In this document: piece by piece, positions 50,037 to 61,537 of the stretch | How the letters are laid out: the number at the start of each line of letters is the position of its first letter | How positions within the stretch are numbered: the first letter of the stretch is position 1 | From: Tilletiopsis washingtonensis | Lineage: Eukaryota > Basidiomycota > Exobasidiomycetes > Entylomatales | Direction of reading: 5' to 3' | Assembly (NCBI RefSeq): GCF_003144115.1 | Contig: NW_020312011.1 | Span: 359,937 to 423,936, forward strand | DNA: 64,000 nucleotides | Made by a program: the position numbers and the translations under genes | The notes under the pieces: model-generated | Databases searched by the model: none | Told to the model about the DNA's origin: nothing | What the model saw: only the letters and a program-made list of their open reading frames with translations

Positions 50037-53000
50037 CGAGGCGATGCTTGGGCGGAGAGAGAGTGTACTTTGAGGGTTGATATCGAATGGAAACGAACGA
50101 GACGAGAAGCCTGGGCCAAAGAATGTAGCGATAGGGTGGACAGGCACCAGGCCTGACGCGGATGGACGGACGAAGAAAAGACGGTGCGTGTGGCGCGCGG
50201 TAGACGAAGCGATGAAGCTTAGTCGAGACGGCTGCCAGAAAAAGAGAGTGGATGAAGAGCGGAGGGTAGAGACGAGAAGGAGAGGTGGAGACGGGACGAA
50301 GAGACGCTGGGAGCTGGCAAAGGTTGAGAAAGTGGAGGACGTCGGGTGACGTGCCTGCTGCGAGACGATTGACCGTGTGGCGCCGAAGCAATGTCCGTGC
50401 GAGGCAGTTGGTTGAAGGCGACTCTACCTGGGGCAGAGCGGCAGCGGAATGACCGTCGAGAGCGGGCGCGGGCTCAGGGTGCGACGATGGCGACCGTTGG
50501 CGGACGGGTAGCGAAGCGCGTGCGGCAGGTGCGCGCGTGCTGAGGCGGCTCGCAATCGACCGTTGGGCCCGCGGCGCAGACGCTCAGGAACCTGTGCGCC
50601 GAGCGTGTGAGCACGCATTCTAATTGCTCTCGCAGGGAAAGGAAAGATAGCGCTACCTACTGATGGTGCGGACTCGAGGACCGACGACGGCAAGCGATGG
50701 ATGCGCGGCGGAGGCGCGATGGAGCTTGGCCGAACGGAGGACGCCACGAGGGTTGTTGCGACAGGGCGGTGCTGAGCAGAGAAAGGCTGCGGTGGTGACT
50801 GAGGTGAGCGAGAGTGGGTCAAGAGAGTGTGAGGAGGGTGTGGTGCGGATGGAGTGGGGACAGCGAGGTGCCGCACGCTCGGTTTATAGATGAGCAGCGG
50901 CCGTGCGGAGCAAGCCTGCGAACTGACGCCCTATCGACTAGCGGCGAGCAGGCCACAGCGCCTAGGAGAGCAGATCGGGAGCGCAGCTATAGCCCTCTGG
51001 CAGTGTCGACGAGGCTGCAATGGCGACGCTCGCGCGACGGCGAGAGAGGGGTGAAAGGCTTTCAATTTGCAGATCCCTTTGCTCCATGGCAGTGTTCCTG
51101 CGGGCCTAGTGCCGAAGGGCGGGCCGAGAGAGGGGCCAGCCTGCCGTGGACGGCTCAGCGAAGAGTCGGAGGGTCCGGAGAGCACTGCCGCTGTGGCGGC
51201 CGCGGGACAGCGGCGGACAGCTGCGGTGTGACAGCTAGCGCTGGACGTTCGAGGGCTAGGAGCAAACGGGACACTCCGCAGCGTCCAGCAGGCGCCTCTC
51301 GCACTGCGGGGTCGCCGCCGCCGCCGTCGCAGCACAGCGACACAGATGATGGGCCCTCCTCGAGCTCTCACGAGACGACAAGCAGAACGATGCAGCCTTG
51401 CAGCATGCACACGCACGCCGCTGCACGTCCGGCGCCGGCGTGGCGCTGCGGCGCAGCTGCATCTGGTGCATATAGTGGTCCCCATGAGGGGTGCGCCGCT
51501 CGGGCCGATCCCGAGCGGGCGACGGCCAGCACATGCGCAGCATCGAGAGGCGGCCCAGACGCAAGCCTCTGCGGTGTGCACGAGAGGGGCCGCCGCCGGC
51601 GGAACGTCTCTTGCGTCTTTCGTCATCATGGGCGCCCAGAGCCAGAAGACGGCGGAGAGAAGGCGGCCGCGGCCGCACGGTCCCGCCTCCACCATCGCGC
51701 ATCCTTGCTCTGCCATCGCAGCCCATCCTGATGCTGCGTCGTGCGCGCTTCCGCGGCCGCTTGCATGGCTGCAGCGTCGAGCACGCCTCCGTTTGTGTGT
51801 CCCGTGTCTCGGCGAGCTGGCGCGCTTTTGGTGCGCTCCGATGCTGCGCAAGATCCGCGGGCGCCCGCACACGGACGGCATGGCGCGGCGTTCATCGCAT
51901 CTCGACGGCGGCGGCGGCGGCGAGATCTCTGAGCGCCTGGCGGCGGAAGGATCTTGGCCGCCTTCTGGAGGGGCGGAGCAGCGGCGCGCCGCCGCCATCG
52001 GCACGGCGCCGGCGGGCAAAGACGGCGGCCGGGCGTCGGAGTGCGCCTGCGGTGCTCTGGCGCACGGCCGCGGCAACAGCAACGGCCATGGGCGGGCGGG
52101 CGCTGACGCTGCTGCTCGTCGTCGGTCGCTGCACGGGCGGAATTGGGGCTGCGAGCGGTGCCGTCTGGCCGCTGCCGCTGCGCTGCACCCTGGCGCGGCA
52201 CGCGGCGCCCACGCGCTCGCGCATGCTTAGCGTGCACACGCCTTCCCCGCGCCGCGCCGCGCCGCGCCGCAGCCTCCTCCTCCTCCTCCTGCCGCCGGGC
52301 GCCTGCGCCTCTGAAACCGCCTTGCTGTCTCGTCCGCCTTAGCCCGGCTCACGTATAGCCGCGCGAGCCACACCTTGCGCAGCGCCGTCGCACCTCGCCG
52401 GCCCGCGCTGCGCTCCCACGATCTCCGCCGTGCACTCGACTGGCTGCTCGTGGCTGCGCATCGCGGCCGCGGCAGGGGGCCGTCAAGCACGCCAGCATCG
52501 CCGCTGCTTGCGCCGTGAGCAGATTGCCTCCGGGCACGCAGGACAGTTCGACGGCGGCCCGAGCGTGGCGTCTGCTCTCCTGCCGCTGCCGCTGCCGCCT
52601 CGCGGGCGCGTGTGCTCGACGACTCTCCGCCCACGAACGTAAGGCTGGCCAATATCGGCACGCTCGTCGTTGTACCCGTTGCGCCGCTCCGGCTGATGCA
52701 GGCGCAAGCACGGAACATACTCTCGCGAGGGCCAGGTACATATTGCTCGGTGCCTGCGCCGACATCAAGGCGGCCTCGCCTCGTCGGTCACCAGCGAGGG
52801 GGGCCCGCTGCACCTCCGTGCACGGCCCTCATCCGCTCTGCCATCCCGTACTCGCATCGCAAGTGCAGGCCATAAGCTGACGGCCCTCCTGCACCCTGAG
52901 GGATCTGGCCGCCAGAAGCCGTGCGCGTCCAGCGTACACTCGAATGCGTGCCCACGCTAGTCGCGACGTCAAGGCATGACGCCTCCGCCATCTGCCGAGC

Positions 53001-56000
53001 CGCACAGCTGGGTCGCGTCGTGATAGGCCTAACGCCATCGTCCATGCATGACCAGTGCACGCAGCACAGCTCGCCGGTCCGGTGCCGTCGGAAGGCGAGC
53101 TTCGCACTCCGTGAGCTGCTAAGACGGCCGAGATGTGGAGTCGCAGCGCAGCGAGCAGGCAAGGCTCTGCGCTGCTGCGGCCGCACCTCCGCATGCCGAT
53201 GCCGTCTGCGCCAGGCGGCACGGCATCGCTGCCTCCCGCAATGGCGCTAGATCTGGCGCGGCCAAACAAAGCTCGGGACATCTTGCCTTGGCAGCCAGCT
53301 GCACGCCAAAGAGAGCTCCTGACGAGCGGGCCTACGTCGTCGAGCTGCCGCTGCCTCGTGAACGGTGCTTCGTGAGCGGGCCCGATCAGTGTTCACGGCT
53401 CCGCACGGCATCGGAGGGTCACGGCGTGGTCGCGGCCAAACGCACCACGCAGCATCCGGCAGCATGTGACGGCCATCGACGCCGCCTCGGAAACCACATG
53501 CAGGCCTCGAGGAGCGGCCAGCTCTCCTGCCCCGCGTCGTGCGCCTCCGACGTCGAGGGTGAATATTGCGCCGAGAGATGCATGCATGGCGACGCCGCCG
53601 TCTTGCAGCAGGGTGCGCTCAGGGAGAGACCGTGCCGACGACAAGCAGGAGGACGAGACGCAGACGCAGAGGCGGCGTGCGAAATGGCACGTCACTCTGG
53701 AACTAATTGCTTGACGGGCAGCAGCAACTCTGCCCTCTGCCTTGGCACCCCTCACGGCCATTCGATTTGCAATTCTCAACGCTGCTCTCTCGAGAGGCAG
53801 CCTATGAAAGAGGGCCTGCCAGATCGCAGCAGCACCATCAGAAGCGTCGAGCGTCTGCATCCTGAAAGACGCGGGCGAAGAGGTGGCAGCCTAAAGTTAG
53901 CGTGTTCTGGCTAGCGCAGACACGCCCCCGCAAGCCTCACGGCGAAGGGCAGCGCTCGGCAGCGCAGCCGCGCCGATCATCGGCGGCGCGCGGAGAGAAC
54001 ATCCGCGGCTCCTCGAGACGCTCCCTCCGATGGCTGCTGCTGCTGCTGCTGCGCCTGCTCGCCGTCGCAGCGCATCTCGAGATGCCGCTGCTGCATGCTG
54101 CATCAAGATGCATGCTCTAGCCGCACAGTTCGGCGCAGCCATGCAGCTGGCGGGCCCGCAGAGGGGCTCGACGTGACTTGCCTAGACGGGCTGGCGCAGC
54201 GTGCTTGCAGTGCGCCGCGCGGCGTCGCCTCCGCGCGCGTCCAACCTCGACGGAGCTGCGCGCGAGAGCACGCTGTGGAGCAGCAAACAGGCGGGAGTGC
54301 GAGCTCGAAGGTCGTCCGCATGGTCTGCAATTCCTTTCCGCCTCCCGTCCTTGGCAGATGCTGCGTCGACCCTCGGCGACGCCGCAGGGTTGAGCCAGGC
54401 GTCTGGGAGACCGCGTGTACGGACCTTCTGTGCCGCACCTTGCACAGCAGCCTGCGGCGCCGAAGGGTCTGGACGCATCTTTCACAGCGTCTTTGGACTG
54501 TATGGATGGCACGACATGCCGCAGTGGCTTCTCGGCGCTGACTCGAGAGGGACTGCGTTGTCGTGGCTGCTGACAGCGCCGTCCCGGCCGTTTCGAGAAC
54601 AACCGCTTGCGCAACCTGCGCATGCTGAGCAGCCCGCCGGGCTCTTTGTTCTCGCTGCTGAAAGCGCAATGTGAGCAAGGAGCGGCCTAGGCGTTCCTCG
54701 TGAGGAACAAATTGCTTTCGTGCAGCTGCGGCCGCGGAGGCCGCTACTGCTGCTAGGCGCGACGAGGTTGGTACGCTCCGCATGCTGCGGCGGCATACGG
54801 CGCCGTTGTGGACGGCGACAGTGTCAGGCGTAGCTCGAGGACGGCGGCCATGCTTCATTCACTACTGTGCTTCAGATTTTGGCGCAAGACTATGTCCTTT
54901 GCAAGTGGTCTTGTGGTGGCTGCTCGCTCCTGCGCGGGAGCACGATGGCCTCTGCCGAGAGCAGCAGCAACAGCAAGACGTGTGGCACCTTTTGCGTGCA
55001 ATGCCGACGGCTGCAATATCGTGTCGATGAGTCTGCGAGCATGGTGTGTCCAGCGGGACGGGCCGATGAGGACGACGAGGACGACGAGTCGACGGCCAGC
55101 GCCTGCATGTGCGGCACGAGCGCGGCGCCCCTCTCCATCAGGTTAGTGCGCCGCCGCAATGCCGCTTGCTGTGGCGCTTGGCCAACGGGCTCCGACCGAC
55201 ATTCTCGCCCTTCTGCACTGTACCTGCGGAGTCGGCGAAGAGCAGCGGGAAGTGACGACAGACGAGTGGTGCAAGATGATGCATGAGTGCTCCGCGCACG
55301 CTCGCGGCGTCGACTCGACTAGCGCTGAGGAAGACCAGCGCAGCTCTCCTGCGGGCAGCGGGTGAGGGATGCTGGTGCTGGCGATGCTCAGCGACGTGCG
55401 ATGCTCAGGAGCCTCTGCTGGGTATGGTCGAGCAGGTCCTCCAACGCTAGCGTCGCCGCACGCGGGCTCCGGCCGGCGGCGGCGCCAAGCAACGTCGATG
55501 CTGCACGGACCCGCGCTGAGCTTGCGCGAGACATGGCCTTGTCTGCTGCCGCGCACCTGTGCGCGTAGCGGCCGCCGGCAGGCGCTGCGGCGAATGGAGA
55601 GAGCACCGCCTTGCTGCTGCATCGCTGTTGGAGCGCAGCGTTGTCCGGGGTGCAGCAAGATGCGAGATGGCGGAACGGACGTTGCGGGGGTGCGGCTGCG
55701 CGTGGCTGCAGTCAAGTGCGCGGCGCGGTGCGGAGACGCGCCTTTGCGCTAGCCGCCGGACGCCGTCTTGCCAGCGCCGCGGCGAGCCTTCCGCCCTCTC
55801 TTTCACACCTCTTCTCCACATCCTGCTCTCCGCACCCTTTCCAGAGTGCAGCCGTCTCACGCTGCTGCACGCCGTAATCCTTCGCAGCATGGTCTGTCAT
55901 TGCCATGCCGCTGAGACGAGCCGTGCGCAGACAAAGGGTGCGGCTTGAGGTCTAGCTGCGCTTCCGCAGCACAGACGTGTGTGGCCCACCTCGCTTGCCG

Positions 56001-56393
56001 GCACTGTGCAGGCAGAGCTCGGCGAGTGCAGCGCAGACCACCGCGCCGTGCAGGAGGAGCAGGGTGTCGCTGGCGTTTGCATGGTGCGGTGCAAGCGCCT
56101 GGGCCGCTTCGATGCGAGACGAACGGCGCAGGTTTCTGGCGAGGCTTGCTTCACTCAGGCGTTGTTCGGTCCACTCGCTCAGCTTTGCGAAGCAAAGTGC
56201 TCGCCGAGCGAGCAGAGCAGTCGGAGAGAGGCGCGCGCTTGTCGCAAGCTGCGCGGCGATCGAATGCGCAGTCGCTTGGCCTGGCCGCATCGAGAGGTGC
56301 GCCAGGTCGAGAGAGTGACGAGCACGACCAGTGCGAGCGACCGCTGCGGCAGCGATCCTGTCGGTTGCCCGCCTCGCGCGTTCGCTGGATCCC
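50037..56393. other. 6.4-kb gene-poor region between the Zn2Cys6 factor and PCC1
   Basis: The largest stretch without a secure gene. The first 850 bases are the leader and promoter of the Zn2Cys6 gene. Simple repeats are (GCCGC)4 at 52251-52270, (CCT)6 at 52273-52290 and (GCT)6 at 54033-54050. Open frames are mostly Arg/Ala-rich in all phases, as expected from base composition. A possible short cysteine-rich coding segment at 54945-55141 is described as a finding. No transposon ends, tRNA or rRNA was recognised. Confidence 0.55.
52251..52290. repeat. GCCGC pentamer and CCT triplet microsatellites
   Basis: Four perfect copies of GCCGC are followed two bases later by six perfect CCT triplets. 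Confidence 0.75.
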
Positions 56394-56878
56394 TCATCCT
56401 GCGCGCCCGATGCTGCCCAGCTCGACCTCGCCGTCCTTGTCCGCAGCTGCGCCCTGCCCGCCATTTGCAGCTCCAGCATCTCCCTGCGTGCCCTGCACCT
56501 CCGGCTCGCACGACGCCATGGTGTCGATGATGAGGCGCGCATCCTCGCACAGCGTGCCGGCGGCCAGCCGCAGATGGCGCAGCGAGCGGGTGCGCAGGTG
56601 CACGAGCAGCTCCGCCGGCGCGGCGGGCGCTGCGGGCGCCCCAGTCACCGGCGCAGAGGGCACGGTGTAGGTGAGATGCACGTCGCGCGACCGTTGGGGC
56701 AGGTCGACGGCGAGAATGCGCTGCAGACGTTCGGCGTGCACCGGCGTTGGGAGCGGCAGGGAGAGGGTGCTGCGTGCGGTGTGAGCCGAGAAGGCGCGAG
56801 AGGAGACGAAGCGCAGACTCACAGCGAGTGGATGAGGCCGGGCGAGGCGGGCCGCGGCGGCGAGCAGAGCGTCGACAT
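56394..56878 (-). CDS. PCC1: EKC/KEOPS complex subunit Pcc1
   Basis: Small dimerisation subunit of KEOPS, the complex that makes the t6A base of ANN-decoding tRNAs and affects telomeres and transcription. Exons: complement(56394..56769, 56823..56878), 143 aa; yeast Pcc1 is about 88 aa. The fold is visible as an LSLPLPTPVHAERLQRILAVD strand-helix opening, a DVHLTYTV strand, LLVHLRTRSLRHLRLAAGTL, and the closing helix EDARLIIDTMA. Two extensions account for the extra length: an Ala/Pro insert between the middle strands (near 56610-56650) and an acidic Gly/Ala C-terminal tail of about 35 residues. It is divergent to RAB4 (440 bp). Family call is by pattern, short but consistent. Confidence 0.8.
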
Positions 56879-57318
56879 GGCGTGGCCGGCTGCTGTGGTG
56901 AAGGAGCAGCGATGGAGGTGTGAGAGGTGGAGAAGATGGCGGTGATGCAGCGCAACAGGCTCGAGATGCGCTTCGCAGAGGAGCCTCAGAATTGAGGCTG
57001 CGCTTTGTATTCAGCGTCAGGGCGGCTGAAAGTGAGCATTACCCCTGGCCTGGCGTGTCTCACTTTAAAGCTCTCCACACGCTCCTGGCTGGCCGGCTAA
57101 TCCGCTGGCCGTGCGCACGGCTCCACGCCACGCCCACGCCGCGCCGGCATCGAGGCTCGCTCCTCTCCACCACCACTCCCGCCTGCCGTGTCGCCTCTGA
57201 CTGACTCCCTCGTCGCTGCCGCTCCGCTCCGTATCGTGCTCAAGCACAGCGCCTCCGTTCTGCACACGCACGCACGCACGCCGCGCCCCTCGCACCTCGC
57301 CGCACAGCACACCTCGCC
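56879..57318. promoter_or_regulatory. Divergent promoter region, PCC1 and RAB4
   Basis: 440 bp between the two start codons. The RAB4 side carries a C-rich leader with alternating CACGCACG; no gene is present. Confidence 0.55.
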
Positions 57319-58287
<969 letters not shown>

Positions 58288-59031
58288 GCGCTCTGTGCGT
58301 ACGCTTTTCCCCTTCACCCACTCCTCGCCTCAGACCTCGCTGCTCCCATCTCAGTCCACGTCACGCGACCTCATATCCTCGTCCTGTATACTACGTGCTC
58401 TGCCGCGGCCTTTGATCACGCGAGTGCTTCTCAGGGCAGGCGGCTTTGGCATTCCACCATACCTCTCATCATGCGCGTGTGACAAGGGACGGTGGTGCTG
58501 CGAACGACGCGGCGACCACAGTCGCCGCCCTTGGGTGCAGCACATCTCACGTCACTTGCCTCATGCTCGCTGAAGAGTCGCGGACCGTGATATCGGTGCC
58601 GACAAGCCGCAGGTCAGTCGTCAGTCGTCAGTCCACCTCGTCGTCAGTCGACGTCAGTCGTCAGTCCATTGGGTGTCGAACAGAGCAGAGCAGGGTGAGG
58701 AAGGGGGGAGATAGACAAGGCACGTCAAGGGCGCAGAAGCGCCGTTGTACCTTGTCTTGCCTAGCCGAGAGCTGAGCAGGAGCAGAGCAAGCAAAGTTAG
58801 GAGGGATAGGGTAAGAGTCGGCCAGCGCTTGTCAGATGGGGTGAGCCGCCGTGGTTGCGCATGCGATGTGCACGGATGCTGCAATGCTGCGCCCTGGACG
58901 TCATGATGAGCGAAGGCGCTGCACACCTGTGTACTTGACGAGGAGAAACGAGCGTGAGGGATGAGAATGAGAGTCGGAGTCGTAGTCGTGGGTCGGGAGA
59001 CGAAGCGAGAGGATGAGGTTTCCTCTTTCGC
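58288..59031. other. Convergent 3' intergenic region, RAB4 and BBP
   Basis: 744 bp between the stop codons, with no gene. It contains the GTCAGTC repeat array (58613-58666). No AATAAA signal was noticed on either strand, so the ends of the two transcripts cannot be placed. Confidence 0.55.
58613..58666 (-). repeat. Six copies of GACTGAC (minus-strand reading)
   Basis: GTCAGTC occurs at 58613, 58620, 58627, 58643, 58653 and 58660 on the plus strand. In the BBP direction each reads GACTGAC, containing ACTGAC. The array starts 366 bases after the BBP stop codon. Copies are exact; two short spacers interrupt the array. Confidence 0.8.
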
Positions 59032-61274
59032 TTAGAAGCCTGGTGGGACTGGCAGGCCCTGTGCCGCTTGTTGGCGGTAGTACCTGGGAGGCGACGCGAT
59101 GAGCTGAAGCTGAGAAAGACACGTGTGCACAGCACACTCACTCAGCCCACTCCTTCGAGTAGTCCTTTTCGCCGCCCGCTGCCGCGCCCGGAGCAGCGGC
59201 AGCGGCAGCACCCGGAGCCGCGCCCTGCTGCTGTTGCTGCATGGCGAGCGCCTGCTGGCGGTTGTACTCCTCCCACTGCTTGGCGTAGTCCTGCTCCTGG
59301 CCCGGCGCCGCGGGCTGGGCAGCAGCCGCGCCTTGTGCGGGCGAGCCGGCGGCGCCGCCCTGTGCGGCGAGCGCCTGCTGGCGGTAGTACTCCTCCCACT
59401 CCTTGCTGTAGTCTTGCTGCCCCGCCATGGGCTGGCCGAAGCCCTGCTGCATCTGCGGTGCGCCCCAGCCCTGCTGCTGCGGCTGTCCAGCGCGAGCGCC
59501 CCAGCCTTGGTCGCCGCTGCGGATAGAGAGTGAGCCAGACGTTCACGCAGCGCATCGCACATACAGCAACTCACCCAGCAGCGCCGTTGGCACCAGTGCC
59601 GGCGAAGCGCATCGGCCCGCCCATGCCCATGCCCATGCCGCCTCCCATGCCCATGCCCATACCCATGCCGCCGCCGCCCATCATGCGGCCGCCCGGCGGG
59701 TTCCACATGTTGGGGTCGCGCCACGGCGGAATCTTCTTGCCGTCGGGCCCGTACAGCTGGCCCGGCTGGCCCGGCTGGCCGCCCTGCGGGCCTGGGCCGC
59801 CCGGTCCTGGTGCGCCGCCTGGCCGCGGGCCTCCCTCGCCGAGCTCGGCCATGAGATTGGCGTACTCCGAGTCGAACTGGCCGCCGCCGGGCGCGCCGGG
59901 TCCGCCTGGCCCGCCAGGTCCGCCGTTCTGCATCATGCCTGGAATCTGCGTGCAGTCGCGCGCCAAGTGGCCCTGCCCGCCGCAGCGGTGGCAGATGATG
60001 TGCGCCGTCATGTTGCGCTCCTCGGGGCACGCGAAGCGCCGGTGGCCCTTCTGACCGCAGTTCTGGCACACCTGTCCCTCATCGTCACGCAGCGTGCCGT
60101 TCAGCGCGGCCAGCTCGCGCAGCTGGTTGCGCTTGTGGTCGTTCTGCGCCTCGGGCGTCGACGCAGCCTGGCAAGCTGTCAGCACAGCTCGCTGGCGCAC
60201 GCGCTCGCCTGCACTCACCGTCTCAATGACGAGGTTGATCGCCTTGATGCAGCGCCGCACCTTCTCGACGTCGTCGGCCTGCACGACACAGTGCATCTCC
60301 TCGTCGTCCTCGTCGCCCGGCCGTCCCTTGCCCTCCTTGACACTGCCGCGGCCGCGGATGCTGATCTTGGCGCCGCTCTCGCGCTCCATCTTCTTGAGCG
60401 TGTTGCCACGCGGGCCGACGAGCAGGCCGAAGAAGTTGATGTCGGGGAACTCCTTGAGCGGCAGGTAGACCTTCTCGGTGGGCTTCATGTTGCGCTTCAT
60501 CTGGTGGTAGTCGGCCGGCGGGCGGTAGTTGGGGTCGAGCTTGATGGCGCGGTCCATGAGCGTCACGCGCTCCGTCTCGAGCTTCTTGCGGTAGCGCACT
60601 TCGCGCGTGTTGGTACGCCGGCCGGCGCCGTCGTACGTCGGCGGCGGCGACGGGCTGCGCTCGCGCTCCGGCGGGATGACGTTGCCCGTGGCCAGGCGAC
60701 GCTGGATCTCGTCGATGCGCACGTTGAGCGCATACCGGTCGAGCTCGGCGGCGGAGACGTTGGCAGAGAGCGCAGTGGGCACGCCGATGGGCGCATCAGC
60801 CGGCGCGTCGCCCCATCGTGAGCGACGCTTGCGCGGTGCTGCGAGTGGTAGGTGAGGTGAGCGAGTGGCCACAACGCCAGGCGCACGATTGCGAGTGGCG
60901 AACAGCAGAGAGTCGTCTGTCTGTCGCCAACAGCAGCACAGCAGGTTGTCACGCCTCTGGCACTCACCATCTGCGGCCGCCTGCGGCTCCTCGCGCTCGC
61001 GCTTCACCTGGTCGTACGCCGGCTGGCCGCCGGTGCCGAAGCCGGGCGGCGCACCGTAGCCGCCAGCATCGCGGCTGGCGCCGTAGCTGCCGCCGCCGCC
61101 ATAGCTGCCGCCGCCGCTGCTGCCGCCATAGCCACCACTGCTGCCGCCGTAGCCGCCGCCGCCGCCGGCGCCGGGCGCGGGCGCCGACTCGACCTCTGCG
61201 CCGCCCCAGCGGCGGACCTTTGCGAGCGGCGCGGCATTCTCGCCGGTGCGCTGCGCGTTGCTGCGCCACGACAT
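59032..61274 (-). CDS. MSL5: Branchpoint-bridging protein BBP (splicing factor 1)
   Basis: Binds the intron branch site and U2AF in the early spliceosome. Exons: complement(59032..59083, 59142..59516, 59575..60167, 60219..60838, 60968..61274), 648 aa. A Gly/Ser/Tyr-rich N-terminus precedes RKRRSRWGD (from about 105), the U2AF ligand motif with its Trp. The KH-QUA2 domain follows (about 180-305), with the GPRG loop in FFGLLVGPRGNTLKKME. Two CCHC zinc knuckles come next (VCQNCGQKGHRRFAC and ICHRCGGQGHLARDC). A long Gly/Pro/Met tail then ends in three repeats, DYSKEWEEYYRQQ (542), DYAKQWEEYNRQQ (583) and DYSKEWAEYYRQQ (625), resembling FUBP/PSI tyrosine motifs. It is divergent to FRS1 (263 bp). 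Confidence 0.94.
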
Positions 61275-61537
61275 GGTGCGGAGTGTGCGTGTGGGTGAGG
61301 GATGGATGTGGAAGAGACGAGGGCGAGATGCACGGCGGCGCGGCGCAGCACCCTGGCCGGCCCCCGCGACGCGCTCGCACGTGCGGCGCTCTTCTGCCCG
61401 CCCAGGCAGCCGCGGGAGTCGCACGCGCGCGCCTGGCAGCTGGCCCTGGGCTGGCCTTAGCGCGGCGCAACCCCGACTCTCGGCTGCGACCTTCTGGCAT
61501 CTCCCACCCGCTCCTCCACCACCGCACTGCCGCCGCC
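61275..61537. promoter_or_regulatory. Compact bidirectional promoter, BBP and FRS1
   Basis: Only 263 bp separate the two start codons, so the essential splicing and tRNA-synthetase genes must share regulatory DNA. A C-rich leader precedes each ATG. Confidence 0.6.

Noticed and set aside
56174-56211. Nested inverted repeats (CTCGCT/AGCGAG around CTTTGC/GCAAAG) after PCC1
   Set aside because: Short stems of six bases with unmatched spacers; chance level in this base composition.
50037-56393. Search for transposons, LTR elements or virus-derived sequence in the gene-poor stretch
   Set aside because: No terminal repeats, reverse transcriptase, integrase, transposase or capsid-like motifs were seen in any frame.
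59427-60821. 464-codon open frame on the plus strand opposite BBP
   Set aside because: Antisense shadow of the KH and zinc-knuckle exons; no domain of its own.
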